From positions 1-37,847 of the forward strand of contig JACPTE010000016.1 of the NCBI GenBank assembly GCA_016192945.1: 37,847 nt of DNA. Direction: 5' to 3'. Made by a program: the position numbers and the translations under genes. This DNA is from Candidatus Woesearchaeota archaeon (GTDB lineage Archaea > Nanobdellota > Nanobdellia > Woesearchaeales > UBA10216). Of the stretch, positions 1 through 8,006 are shown one piece after another; positions within the stretch are counted from its first letter, which is position 1, and the number at the start of each line of letters is the position of its first letter. A model generated the notes under the pieces. The model did not search any database. It saw nothing but the letters and a program-made list of their open reading frames with translations, and was not told the origin of the DNA.

Positions 1-1321
1 AGTCACTGACATCAGTGATCATCTTAGGGTCAAAATAAAGCTCCACAAGGAAATAAAGCGGAATCCCAATCATTATTATTGAAATGCTCAGCCTCAGCAG
101 GTTGAATCCTGATGAATCAGCAAGGCTTTCAATAAGGATTGTTGAGAGCAGGAACAACGAGACAATAACAGGCCCTACCTTCCCGAAAGGCACCTTAAAG
201 GGCCTCTCAGCATTCGGACTCCTGTGCCTCAGGATAGTCACTGAAAGAATTACCGGGATATACATCAATGCTGCAAGCGGGACAAGTATGCTGAGCAGCA
301 GCTGATAGTTCCCAAGCACCATGAACAAGAGGAGAACAGTCACTATGGACTGGAAGATTATGGCCTTGTAAGGAGTGTTGAACCTGGGATGTATAGCCTT
401 CAGCTGCTCAATAAAGAGCTTATCCCTCGCCATTGCAAGAACCAGCCTGGGCATGGTTATAATCCCTGAAGCAGCAGAGCCGATTAATGCCAGCACTATG
501 CCTGCAATTATTAATGCAGCGCCATTGGAGCCGAACAGCTGATGAGCCAAAATGACTGTTGGCGACTCATTACCCAGTCCTGCAAGCCCCTGGTAGCCGA
601 TTACGCCCAAACTTATAATGAGCATGCCAAACCCAAGAACAGCAATAACAATCGTGCCGGCAACAATAGCCCTGGGGATTGTCTTCCTCGGATCCTTGGT
701 TTCCTCTGCAAGGTAAGTGGCTGACTCCCATCCAAAATAGGTCTCAAGAAGGAAGAACATGGTCAAAAAAATTGAAAGAGGGCTGTGGGTAACAAGAGGC
801 ATCAGGTTATCCAGATTCATTGCAAATAACCCCCGCCCGACCAGCGCGACAATCACGCTGACTATAGCAACAGCGAACCCTATTGAAATCAATGAAGTAG
901 CCTCCAGACCAAGCAGGGCAACAAGGTTCAGGGCAAGAATAATCCCCGAGCTTAGAAGAAACTTAACTGCAATTGAGGATTTAGGCATTATTATATTAAT
1001 GGAGGCGACAATCAGCACAGCAACACTTATGTTTCCGACAAGCCACGCAGCCCAGCCAGTCATGAATGATGTGAACCTTCCATAGGTCTGCTTGCTGAAC
1101 TCGTACACCCCTCCGCTTTTCGGAAACATGCTCACAAGCTCCCCGAAGCAGGCAGCTATGTAGATTGAAACAAGTGACAGGATTACCCATGCCACCAATG
1201 CCAGGTTGCCGGAATACCTAGCTCCTATGCTGGCTCCGAAAAAGATGGCAGTGCCCATTATTGAGCCTATTGACAAGGACAGCACTGTCCAGAACCCAAA
1301 TCCTCTTTTCAGCTCAACCAT
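1..1321 (-). CDS. APC-superfamily amino-acid permease (C-terminus cut by window edge)
   Basis: Reading the reverse strand from the ATG at 1321 gives an open frame of about 440 codons that runs off the left edge. The protein begins MVELKRGFGFWTVLSLSIGS and continues IMGTAIFFG, the glycine-rich first helix typical of APC amino-acid/polyamine transporters. It then shows a long series of hydrophobic membrane helices, with ETYFGWESATYLAEETKDP matching the conserved helix 6 to loop region of the family. It should be a secondary transporter that imports amino acids or a related amine; the substrate cannot be told from sequence. A CTTATAAG box at 1356-1363 on the reverse strand would give a leader of roughly 12 nt without a clear ribosome-binding site. 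It is divergent from the membrane protein at 1432. Confidence 0.9.
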   Translation of the reverse strand, partial: MVELKRGFGFWTVLSLSIGSIMGTAIFFGASIGARYSGNLALVAWVILSLVSIYIAACFGELVSMFPKSGGVYEFSKQTYGRFTSFMTGWAAWLVGNISVAVLIVASINIIMPKSSIAVKFLLSSGIILALNLVALLGLEATSLISIGFAVAIVSVIVALVGRGLFAMNLDNLMPLVTHSPLSIFLTMFFLLETYFGWESATYLAEETKDPRKTIPRAIVAGTIVIAVLGFGMLIISLGVIGYQGLAGLGNESPTVILAHQLFGSNGAALIIAGIVLALIGSAASGIITMPRLVLAMARDKLFIEQLKAIHPRFNTPYKAIIFQSIVTVLLLFMVLGNYQLLLSILVPLAALMYIPVILSVTILRHRSPNAERPFKVPFGKVGPVIVSLFLLSTILIESLADSSGFNLLRLSISIIMIGIPLYFLVELYFDPKMITDVSD

Positions 1322-1380
1322 CAAAGTTCACTGGTGCCAACACAGACAGAACTATCTTATAAGGTTTGCTGTGCCAAAAA

Positions 1381-1390
1381 GATTTAAATA
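1381..1390 (+). promoter_or_regulatory. TATA-like box upstream of the 1432 gene
   Basis: The TTTAAA core is at 1383-1388. A start site about 26 nt downstream falls at about 1412, exactly on the ATG of a nine-codon reading frame. Confidence 0.55.
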
Positions 1391-1411
1391 ATCGGGTATC
1401 AATTGCCTGTT

Positions 1412-1441
1412 ATGCCAAAAAGAGGTGAAACATGGCTTTAG
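1412..1441 (+). other. Possible leaderless mini-ORF (MPKRGETWL) overlapping the next gene start
   Basis: The ATG at 1412 sits at the start site predicted from the TTTAAA box at 1383-1388, so the transcript could begin with this codon. The frame encodes MPKRGETWL and stops at 1439-1441, inside the first codons of the next gene (ATG 1432). The ribosome-binding site for that gene, AGAGGTGA at 1421-1428, lies inside the mini-ORF. Ribosomes translating the mini-ORF would therefore cover or open the downstream start. This is inference from spacing only; it may be chance. Confidence 0.3.
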
Positions 1442-2043
1442 GGCTCGGATTAGCATTCACAATAATCATTGCAATAGCGGCGATATTCATCGCCCACAAG
1501 CTCCTTCAGGAGGCTTTTGACTTCCTTCATCTTGGAATCTCAATAGTGGGCATTGTGATTGCAGTATGCTTTATTGCGGTTGCCTATGATGCCATAAGCT
1601 TCAGAAGCTCCTTCTCAAGCAACAGCAACCTGCTCGCGGTAAGGCAGGATTCATCAGTCACTTACGCAGCAACCATAACCAACGGAACAGGTATAGAGCC
1701 TGTTAGCAGCCAAGAGCTTGCGGAAATATCCGCGCAAATAGCAGGCAAGGACTACAAAAGCGCCCTTGGGAAGAACTACAAGCTTGTGATAGTGGAAAAA
1801 GAGCTCCTCTCAGGAGGTAACAACAGCTCAGGACTGCCTGGAAGCCCTGATAGCGAGATGCTTTACTCGTTTTCAAGGCTGATGGGAAACCCCGGGTTTT
1901 TCGCGGCATCATACAAATCAGGGAAAATAGAAGTGTATCCTGAGACCCTAATGTTCAAGGCAATCAGGATTGTTCCTGTCCCTGGATTTGACAACTTCTT
2001 CAACGCAGGCCTGGACAGGCTGAACGTGACAGCAGGTATCTGA
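1432..2043 (+). CDS. Hypothetical two-helix membrane protein
   Basis: This 203-aa protein was not recognised. It has two hydrophobic segments at about residues 3-22 and 33-53, followed by a polar domain of about 150 residues containing three NxS/T sequons (NGT, NNS, NVT). The start is the ATG preceded by AGAGGTGA at 1421-1428. The stop lies one base before the ATG of the large exported protein, so the two are almost certainly co-transcribed and probably co-translated, suggesting a shared role at the cell envelope. No catalytic motif was seen. Confidence 0.75.
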   Translation: MALGLGLAFTIIIAIAAIFIAHKLLQEAFDFLHLGISIVGIVIAVCFIAVAYDAISFRSSFSSNSNLLAVRQDSSVTYAATITNGTGIEPVSSQELAEISAQIAGKDYKSALGKNYKLVIVEKELLSGGNNSSGLPGSPDSEMLYSFSRLMGNPGFFAASYKSGKIEVYPETLMFKAIRIVPVPGFDNFFNAGLDRLNVTAGI

Positions 2044-2044
2044 C

Positions 2045-5000
2045 ATGAAAACGAAATTGATTATATGCATATTTGCGCTCATGCTTGCCCCAGCCCTGGC
2101 AGCAGCTGAAGAGCAGTCATTCAGCGTCTATTCCGGTGAATCAATCACCATTGACAAGCAGGTCATAACCATTTACCTGAGCGGGTTCAAGGAGGGCATA
2201 TTCGCGGAATACGGAGGAAAATACATCTCAATATCAAACAACAGCTGCGAGTCTACAGACTATTTCAAGCTGTGCCTGGACAACATAGAGCAGGATTACA
2301 CAGCAAAAAAGAAGAAAATAAGCATCAGGGGGATTTCAACCGTGCCATCAATCACGATTACCAGAACTGCCTCAAAATCAGACCTAATGGTCTGGGAGGA
2401 AAGCGTGCTCACAGTCCAGATAGCCAACACAGGCGGGGTTGCAAGAAACGCAACCTATCTTGACACATTCCCTGAAGACGTGGAGATAAAAGACATCATG
2501 GGGGCTCGGCTCAGAGGAAATTCTGTCTACTGGACAGGGGAGATTGGAGGCTCATCAACAAGGGATATAGAGTACAAGGTAAGGCCCAAGGCCAAGCTCA
2601 AGCAGGGGCTCAAGGCAAGCTTCACATATTTTGACGGCTACCAGATGAAAACAGCCTACTCAAGCGAGATTACCTTTGATGTTTCACATTCAGTTAAAAT
2701 AGATGCGACAGTTGGGAAAACGCCTGTTTACGTCGGGGAGAACAACACGCTTAAAATCAATGTCACCAACAGGGGAAACAACACGGCAAATGCCACTGTG
2801 AATATACAGTTCAGCCCGGACATAGAAGTAGTTGACTACCCCCACACATTTTACAAGGCTGGAAAAAACTCCTACAGCTACACAAGAGAGTTCAGCAAAA
2901 GAAACAAGAGCAATGACATCTATTACTCTTATGTATACAAATTTGATATCAAAAGCAGGAAAACAGGAAGCTCAGACACGACAATATCAAGCTCATACAC
3001 AGACATAGATACCCTGGAAACTGCAAATGCAGAAGACACGCATAAGTACATAGTGGCTGAAGACAAGGGGATTAAGATAAGGACCAGCCTTGCTGACAAG
3101 GTAATAGAGTCAAACCAGAGGTACACTGTACAGGTATTTGTCCAGAACCTGAACCCGTTTGATGAGGTGACAGATGTATTAGTCACTGCAAATACAGACC
3201 TGGGGTATGTGCCTGATGTGTTCCTTGACAGGATGAGCTCGCAGGCCCAGAAAAAGGTGATTGAAAAGGACTTCTTTGCGTCAAACACCACCACAACAAC
3301 AGGGGCATCACTGGTGGCAAATGTAACCTACAAGCTGGGAGGAGATAAAAAAACCTACACTTTCAGGGACACAATAACCATCTATCCCGTAAAAGAGCTG
3401 GTAATCAACCACCTGCTCTCCAAGACCACTGTAAACAGCGGAGAAGACTTCTTTGTCACAGTCACAGTGCAAAACCCGAGGACAACAGACATCAACAAGG
3501 TGAAAGTTTACGACACGGTTCCTGAAAACCTCACAGTAACCGGAAAAAACACTGCATTAGCCAGCATAACAAAGAAAAGCACTGCCACGATATACACCTA
3601 CAAGCTGACAGCGCCAAGGGTCAGCAAAGAGACAAAATTCAAGATAAGGACTGGCGCTGAATACTCTGATGCTGACTCTGAATTTGACTTCGCGGCATAC
3701 AACAAGTACAACTATTCCAAGGAAACAGAGTTCACAGTGCTTCCAGTCAAGTTCACATTAAGCCCGACAAGGCTAGTGAGGGAAACAGACACGTACAAGG
3801 GGAATGTCATCAGCATAGACTACACAGTAAAGAATGAAGACGACTCTATGACAGCAAAAGACGTTGTGCTGCACTTTCCCCTACAGCAATACCTGGATCT
3901 GGTAAACTACCTGAACTACTCGCTGCCTGAAATTGAGCCTGGAGAGGCCATACTTGCACCAGGAAAAGAACGGATAAGGGCAAAGACAAACGGAACCTAC
4001 AACCTGCTCAGCTCATATGTCACATACAAGAACCAGTATGGGGACTCATTCGCCTACAACGCATCAGGAATAGCCCTGAACCTGAAGGAAAGCCCGATTT
4101 ACGGGCCAGCAGTAATAGTGTCAAAGGACGCTCCTGACAAGGTCAATGACACAGACTCATTCATAGTGCAGCTTAACGTAAGCAACATAGGAGACCAGCC
4201 GGCAAGCGTACAGGTAAGCGACGGGGAAGTCCAATTCACAGCCATAGTAAGCCCGCAGTCATACACCACATACAGATACTCCACAACAATAAGCCAGCCC
4301 GGAACATATAAGCTTCCAATTGCAGTAGCCAGGTATTCATACAATAACATGAGCCTATACACAGGCTCAAACATAAAGGCAGTTGAAGTGGAAAACAATC
4401 CCCTGGTCAGGATTGAAAGGATACTGCCTGAAAAGGCAAACAATGTAGACAGCATTAACTCCACATTGAGAATCACAAGCCTCAGCCCGACACCGCTTAG
4501 CATAGGCGTAACAGACGGAGCTTACAACTGGCAGCTCGGGGCAGTCACAGGGCAAAAAGACATAAGCAGGGAAATCAGCTTTGACACAGCAGGGCAGAAA
4601 ATTATTGAGCCAGCTTACGCATACTATTCATTCATCAACCGGACTTACAACGTCTCATCAGGCACATATTTCATTGATATCAAGGAAAAAAAATTCGTAA
4701 CCATCAGGAAAGCAGTGCTGAAAAAAGACGTGAAGCTCGGGCAGAACATAACAGTAAACCTCACGCTGAAAAATGAGCAAAGCTATCCGCTAACTGTGAC
4801 AATAACTGAAGCAGAAAAGAAGTGGAATTACACCCTTGAGCCAGACCTGTGGCAGTCAACAACCTACAAAACTGAGGCGACCAGCAGCACGCTAGACCCA
4901 ACCACCATAACTGTTGAATACAAGAACAGGACATTCCAATACTATTCTGAAGAGCTCACGCTGGACATTCCGGGAGGCAAACTAAAAAAGGCAAAAAACG

Positions 5001-5128
5001 ATATAAAAAATGAAACAAAGAACGAAACCGCCACCCCTTCAGAGAGCCAGCAGAAGCCTGATGAGGGCATTTTGAAAAGAATTATAAACGGAATAGTCAG
5101 TATACTCTCATGGAAGAGGGCTTCCTAA
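2045..5128 (+). CDS. Large exported cell-surface protein with repeated beta-sandwich-like segments
   Basis: The 1027-aa product starts with a clear signal peptide: MKTKLI, then a hydrophobic stretch ending ALAAAEE near residue 22. There is no lipobox cysteine. The rest is rich in Thr, Ser, Asn and Tyr and cycles through segments of the type found in CARDB/DUF11 and related Ig-like repeats, for example NTGGVARNATYLDTFPEDVE, NRGNNTANATV and NVSNIGDQPASV. About 25 N-x-S/T sequons are present by eye, consistent with N-glycosylation outside the cell. The C-terminus (about 995-1027) is Lys/Glu-rich, then has a short amphipathic stretch (LKRIINGIVSILSW); there is no convincing membrane anchor. It starts one base after the upstream membrane-protein gene and is followed closely by the coiled-coil gene. 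A structural or adhesive envelope role is inferred. Confidence 0.75.
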   Translation: MKTKLIICIFALMLAPALAAAEEQSFSVYSGESITIDKQVITIYLSGFKEGIFAEYGGKYISISNNSCESTDYFKLCLDNIEQDYTAKKKKISIRGISTVPSITITRTASKSDLMVWEESVLTVQIANTGGVARNATYLDTFPEDVEIKDIMGARLRGNSVYWTGEIGGSSTRDIEYKVRPKAKLKQGLKASFTYFDGYQMKTAYSSEITFDVSHSVKIDATVGKTPVYVGENNTLKINVTNRGNNTANATVNIQFSPDIEVVDYPHTFYKAGKNSYSYTREFSKRNKSNDIYYSYVYKFDIKSRKTGSSDTTISSSYTDIDTLETANAEDTHKYIVAEDKGIKIRTSLADKVIESNQRYTVQVFVQNLNPFDEVTDVLVTANTDLGYVPDVFLDRMSSQAQKKVIEKDFFASNTTTTTGASLVANVTYKLGGDKKTYTFRDTITIYPVKELVINHLLSKTTVNSGEDFFVTVTVQNPRTTDINKVKVYDTVPENLTVTGKNTALASITKKSTATIYTYKLTAPRVSKETKFKIRTGAEYSDADSEFDFAAYNKYNYSKETEFTVLPVKFTLSPTRLVRETDTYKGNVISIDYTVKNEDDSMTAKDVVLHFPLQQYLDLVNYLNYSLPEIEPGEAILAPGKERIRAKTNGTYNLLSSYVTYKNQYGDSFAYNASGIALNLKESPIYGPAVIVSKDAPDKVNDTDSFIVQLNVSNIGDQPASVQVSDGEVQFTAIVSPQSYTTYRYSTTISQPGTYKLPIAVARYSYNNMSLYTGSNIKAVEVENNPLVRIERILPEKANNVDSINSTLRITSLSPTPLSIGVTDGAYNWQLGAVTGQKDISREISFDTAGQKIIEPAYAYYSFINRTYNVSSGTYFIDIKEKKFVTIRKAVLKKDVKLGQNITVNLTLKNEQSYPLTVTITEAEKKWNYTLEPDLWQSTTYKTEATSSTLDPTTITVEYKNRTFQYYSEELTLDIPGGKLKKAKNDIKNETKNETATPSESQQKPDEGILKRIINGIVSILSWKRAS

Positions 5129-5140
5129 GAGGTGGTCTTT

Positions 5141-5494
5141 ATGGGAATATTCGGCAAGCTTATGTTCTGGAAAAAAAAGGATGACTTGGGTTTAGGCGAT
5201 AACCTGGGGCTGCCAGCCAACCAGCCGCAGCCATTCCAGCCAGGAAACTACCCTGGCGATGTAATCCAGCAGCCCTGGAGCCAGCCCCAAAGCCAGGGGC
5301 TTTATGCGCAGAACCAAACTGCCCAGTTTGAATCACTCCAAAGCTCAAGCTCGTATGCTGCCGGAAAGCAGCTTGAAGTAGTATCAGCAAAGCTTGACGC
5401 GCTTAAGGCAGCAATTGACAGCCTAAGCCAGAGAATGGCAAACATAGAAAGGATGATGGAAAGCGAGGAATACTTCAAGAAAAGAGGATGGTGA
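5141..5494 (+). CDS. Small Gln/Pro-rich protein with C-terminal coiled coil
   Basis: The ATG at 5141 is preferred over the GTG at 5132 because AGAGGTG (5128-5134) then forms a well-spaced ribosome-binding site. The 117-aa product starts MGIFGKLMFWKKKDDLGLGD, followed by a low-complexity Gln/Pro/Asn region (about 25-75) and a heptad-like helix (about 80-110) ending ANIERMMESEEYFKKRGW. It has no signal peptide or membrane span, though the Phe/Trp/Lys N-terminus could bind a membrane surface. The gene sits 12 nt after the exported-protein gene and overlaps the lspA start, so it belongs to the same envelope operon. Function is unknown. Confidence 0.75.
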   Translation: MGIFGKLMFWKKKDDLGLGDNLGLPANQPQPFQPGNYPGDVIQQPWSQPQSQGLYAQNQTAQFESLQSSSSYAAGKQLEVVSAKLDALKAAIDSLSQRMANIERMMESEEYFKKRGW

Positions 5495-5952
5495 CAAAAA
5501 AAGACCTGCTGTACTTTGCAATAACCCTGGCTGTTTTTGCAGCTGACCAGGCTGCCAAGCTGCTAATCAGGCAGCTTGAAACCCCAATAATCCTGTCCAG
5601 CTTCTTCCAGATTGCCTACATCAAAAACACAGGAGCGGCATTCGGGCTTTTCCAGAACAGCTCAACAGCACTGGGAATAATAGGCATGATAGTGACAGCC
5701 ATAATAATCTACTCCTACAGAAGGCTTCCGGAATCAACAGCACTGAGGGCAGGGCTGGCCCTGATTCTGGCAGGAACAATCGGGAACATATATGACAGGC
5801 TTGCATATGGCTTTGTAACAGACTTCATAGGCTTCAGCTTCTGGCCTGCATTCAACATAGCAGATGCATCGCTGACTATTGGAGCTATCCTGATAGCCTA
5901 TTCTGCTGCAAAAGAAAGAATGCCTGAACAAAAAGCAACTTCAAAAGCATGA
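5488..5952 (+). CDS. lspA: Lipoprotein signal peptidase (signal peptidase II)
   Basis: This 154-aa, four-helix membrane protein carries the conserved LspA blocks: FAADQAAKL with Asp20, KNTGAAFGLF at 46-55, GNIYDRLAYGFVTDF at 99-113 and FNIADASLTIG at 122-132. Asp112 and Asp126 are the expected catalytic aspartate pair. The family cleaves the signal peptide of diacylglyceryl-modified prolipoproteins just before the lipid-bearing cysteine. The gene overlaps the preceding coding region by 7 nt, with AGAGG just upstream, and closes an envelope operon. LspA is a hallmark of Bacteria and is rare among Archaea, so this may be an acquired gene; the exported protein in the same operon has no lipobox, so its substrates lie elsewhere. 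Confidence 0.93.
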   Translation: MVTKKDLLYFAITLAVFAADQAAKLLIRQLETPIILSSFFQIAYIKNTGAAFGLFQNSSTALGIIGMIVTAIIIYSYRRLPESTALRAGLALILAGTIGNIYDRLAYGFVTDFIGFSFWPAFNIADASLTIGAILIAYSAAKERMPEQKATSKA

Positions 5953-5960
5953 GCTGCTGA

Positions 5961-6305
5961 CTAGAACTCCTCAAACTCCTGCATCTCCTTCAGGTGGCCG
6001 CTCTTTTTCAGCCACTGAATCTGGGCTTTCCTGTACTTGAAAAGAATGTCACCCTTCGCATCGCCTGAAAGCTCCCAAGGCTCTACAAGGACAGTATCCC
6101 CCTCCCTGACCCAGAGCTTCCTCTTAAGCCTACCAGGAACCCTGCATATCCTGTTCTTCCCATCAAGGCACCTTACCCTCATCCTGGTGCCGCCAAGCCT
6201 GAGCTCCACAATGCCAAATGTCTGGTTGCCCCTTGGAAGCTTGGTCCTGCTAATCTCCTGCTGCAACTCCTCCTGCTGCTCCTCCTGCTGCTTCTTCAAG
6301 CCCAT
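5961..6305 (-). CDS. eif1A: Translation initiation factor aIF1A
   Basis: The protein contains the aIF1A OB fold: GIVELRLGGTRMRVRCLDGK, then RICRVPGRLKRKLWVREGDT and LVEPWE. It binds the small ribosomal subunit A site and helps start-codon selection. An ATG at 6318-6320 would add five residues (MSGPL), but the TATA-like box at 6329-6338 is only about 13 nt from it and about 27 nt from the ATG at 6305. The latter therefore fits a leaderless transcript and gives 114 aa beginning MGLKKQQEEQQEEL, with a Gln/Glu-rich N-terminal extension. Divergent from the gene at 6389. Confidence 0.93.
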   Translation of the reverse strand: MGLKKQQEEQQEELQQEISRTKLPRGNQTFGIVELRLGGTRMRVRCLDGKNRICRVPGRLKRKLWVREGDTVLVEPWELSGDAKGDILFKYRKAQIQWLKKSGHLKEMQEFEEF

Positions 6306-6328
6306 GAGAGGGCCAGACATAAAAACTG

Positions 6329-6338
6329 TATATAAATG
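6329..6338 (-). promoter_or_regulatory. TATA box for aIF1A
   Basis: On the reverse strand the sequence reads CATTTATATA, centred about 27 nt before the ATG at 6305. This decides the start codon of aIF1A. Confidence 0.6.
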
Positions 6339-6361
6339 TTTTGAAATGGGGGTGCAGCAAA

Positions 6362-6370
6362 CTTTAAATA
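6362..6370 (+). promoter_or_regulatory. TATA-like box for the 6389 gene
   Basis: CTTTAAATA is centred about 24 nt before the ATG at 6389, which implies a leaderless transcript. It lies about 30 nt from the divergent aIF1A box. Confidence 0.55.
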
Positions 6371-6388
6371 CTCTGTTCTCAATGGTAA

Positions 6389-6736
6389 ATGAAAAAAGAG
6401 GCAGAGATGTTTCAGAATGTCATAGACTTGCTCAAAAAGGTAACATTCTTTGAGAAGGCTGTCCTTATCATAGGGCTTTTCACAATAGCAATCGGCTTCT
6501 ACTTCATCCAGAGAATATATGTTATTGACCAGCAGCTGAGCTGGCTGATGCTGATAGCCATCTTCAGCTGGCTTTCCCTGCTGCTCCTCATAATAATATC
6601 GAGCCTCAACGCAAATGTAAAGGAAGAGCTCTCAGAGGTGATAAGGGAAAGCGCAGACGAAACCAGGCTTCTCAAGGAAATCACCCACCAGCTGCTTGAT
6701 GAGATAAAGCTCCTGAGAAAGGGAGTAAAAAAGTAA
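6389..6736 (+). CDS. Small two-helix membrane protein with cytosolic coiled coil
   Basis: The 115-aa product has hydrophobic helices at about 21-42 and 50-73, followed by a charged helix (about 75-113) with heptad-like spacing, including KEELSEVIRESADETRLLKE. No catalytic motif or known family was recognised. The start is supported by a TATA-like box about 24 nt upstream. It runs convergent with the hydrolase gene, with a 4-nt gap between stops. A membrane-tethered scaffold is possible but unproven. Confidence 0.7.
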   Translation: MKKEAEMFQNVIDLLKKVTFFEKAVLIIGLFTIAIGFYFIQRIYVIDQQLSWLMLIAIFSWLSLLLLIIISSLNANVKEELSEVIRESADETRLLKEITHQLLDEIKLLRKGVKK

Positions 6737-6740
6737 TATC

Positions 6741-7331
6741 TCAGATGTAATCCCTTATCTTCTTCTTGGAGCCCTCATACACCAGCCAGCTGAAGAACAG
6801 CACAGAGTCAAGGCCGACAAGCAGGGTTGTCTTGTACAGCTCCGGGGCTGCTGCAGAAGATGCTGGGACAAGATAGCTAATCAGGTCAAGCCCTGTTGAC
6901 CAGCTGCTTAAAGGGAAAAAGGGCATTAAAGCCCCTATTATCAGCCAGTCAAGCAGGATGTGGGTAAACGTGCCAAAGCTGAACATAATGGCATAAATAT
7001 GAAGGTTCCCCTGCCTCAGGAAGGCAAAGCGCTTCTTCCGGGCAATGGCACTTCTGGAAATCCTGTTCCTGAAAAGCCACAGCAGAAGGAAAACCGCAAG
7101 CCCAAAAGCCGGGAACAGCAATGAATGGGTTATTGTGCGGTGTATGTTGGGGATGTGCTGGAAATACGAGATAAACAGGAATATCGGAAGGTCAATGTCA
7201 GGAAGCAGCCCTGAAACGCCTGCAAAAAGCACCATCCCCTTGGAGAGGATTCTCCTGCCTTTCCGTGAAGAGTGCCTGTACAGGTCAGAAAGAATCAGGG
7301 GAAACAAGATGTGTGCAACGCCAAGCGGCAT
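6741..7331 (-). CDS. Membrane-bound metal-dependent hydrolase-like protein (YdjM/DUF457 family)
   Basis: This 196-aa integral membrane protein has the family signature: an N-terminal MPLGVAHILFPLIL with its histidine, then LLPDIDLPIF (about 41-51), IHRTITHSLLF (about 64-74) and THILLDWLI (about 123-131). The conserved His and Asp residues suggest metal binding at the membrane face. The family is poorly characterised, though often described as a predicted metal-dependent hydrolase; its substrate is unknown. On the reverse strand AAAGAGGTTA lies just before the ATG at 7331, and a TTTTTAAG box near 7368-7375 would give a short leader. Confidence 0.82.
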   Translation of the reverse strand: MPLGVAHILFPLILSDLYRHSSRKGRRILSKGMVLFAGVSGLLPDIDLPIFLFISYFQHIPNIHRTITHSLLFPAFGLAVFLLLWLFRNRISRSAIARKKRFAFLRQGNLHIYAIMFSFGTFTHILLDWLIIGALMPFFPLSSWSTGLDLISYLVPASSAAAPELYKTTLLVGLDSVLFFSWLVYEGSKKKIRDYI

Positions 7332-7455
7332 AAGATAACCTCTTTCATCCGTTTTACATGCCTCGGCTTAAAAAGATTTCTATGCCCTTAGATTAAAAGA
7401 GAAATATTTATATATCCAGGGTATACATCTTAAATATATCTCGCTGGCGACATTC

Positions 7456-7684
7456 ATGGATTTCACTTACAAAGGAAAATCAATACTTTCAACTAAATTT
7501 GGAAAAAGGCTTTGAAGTCAGAAAAAGAGCGAAGAATATTGCTGAAAGAGGCATTCAGAGAGGAAACAAAGTAATAAATGTTGTAGTGGTTGATTTGGGA
7601 AATTACTATAAATTAATTCATGCTGGAGAATTTACCTTAAGTAAAAAGTTCAAGAAGCTAATGAGGCATAAAAATGGAATTTGA
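7456..7684 (+). pseudogene. Frameshifted small toxin-like partner gene
   Basis: An ATG at 7456 opens MDFTYKGKSILSTKFGKRL and stops at 7513. The next frame (+1) continues without interruption as GFEVRKRAKNIAERGIQRGN to the TGA at 7682. Dropping one A from the A5 run at 7503-7507 joins them into about 75 aa. The continuation ends YKLIHAGEFTLSKKFKKLM. A TTAAATAT box at 7430-7437 is about 22-25 nt before the ATG, supporting it as the original start. The gene overlaps the zinc-ribbon/AbrB antitoxin-like gene by 11 nt, the layout of a toxin-antitoxin pair. The family was not recognised. The defect may be real decay, a sequencing error or a programmed shift. The region is AT-richer than its surroundings. 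Confidence 0.5.
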
Positions 7685-7991
7685 AAATTTAAAACTAAAA
7701 TGTGAATGTGGCGGAAAGATGGAAAAAATAAGAACAGAATGGAAAGGACTGGCAGTAAGAGGATGGAAATGCAGTAAATGTAATGAAGAAATCTTAAATC
7801 CCTCTGATGCACAAAAAGCTTTAGAAATGGAAAGAGCAAAAAGTAAAAATCTCCTTACAGTGAAGTTAAGGAAAGTGGGAAAAAGCAATGTTGTTACAGT
7901 GCCACAGCCGATAATAGAAGCTGAAAACTTAAAAGAAGGTCAAAAATTAGAATGGAAAATAGAATCTGGTAAGTTAATTTTGACTCTGTAA
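7674..7991 (+). CDS. Antitoxin-like protein: YgiT/MqsA-type zinc ribbon plus AbrB/MazE domain
   Basis: The 105-aa product has an N-terminal zinc ribbon with CECGGKMEK (Cys10, Cys12) and CSKC (Cys33, Cys36), as in YgiT-type antitoxins. A C-terminal AbrB/SpoVT swapped-hairpin domain follows (about 60-105), with KLRKVGKSNVVTVPQPIIE and a closing LEWKIESGKLILTL. The first part would bind a toxin and the second DNA, allowing autoregulation. It overlaps the broken upstream reading frame by 11 nt. Composition is Lys/Glu/Ile-rich and AT-rich compared with neighbours, suggesting acquisition. If the upstream toxin is dead, this is an orphan antitoxin. Confidence 0.75.
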   Translation: MEFENLKLKCECGGKMEKIRTEWKGLAVRGWKCSKCNEEILNPSDAQKALEMERAKSKNLLTVKLRKVGKSNVVTVPQPIIEAENLKEGQKLEWKIESGKLILTL

Positions 7992-8006
7992 ACATATATT
8001 CTTGAA

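Noticed and set aside
2929-3294. Reverse-strand open frame inside the exported-protein gene
   Set aside because: It is a shadow of the forward frame, with no ribosome-binding site or recognisable protein character.
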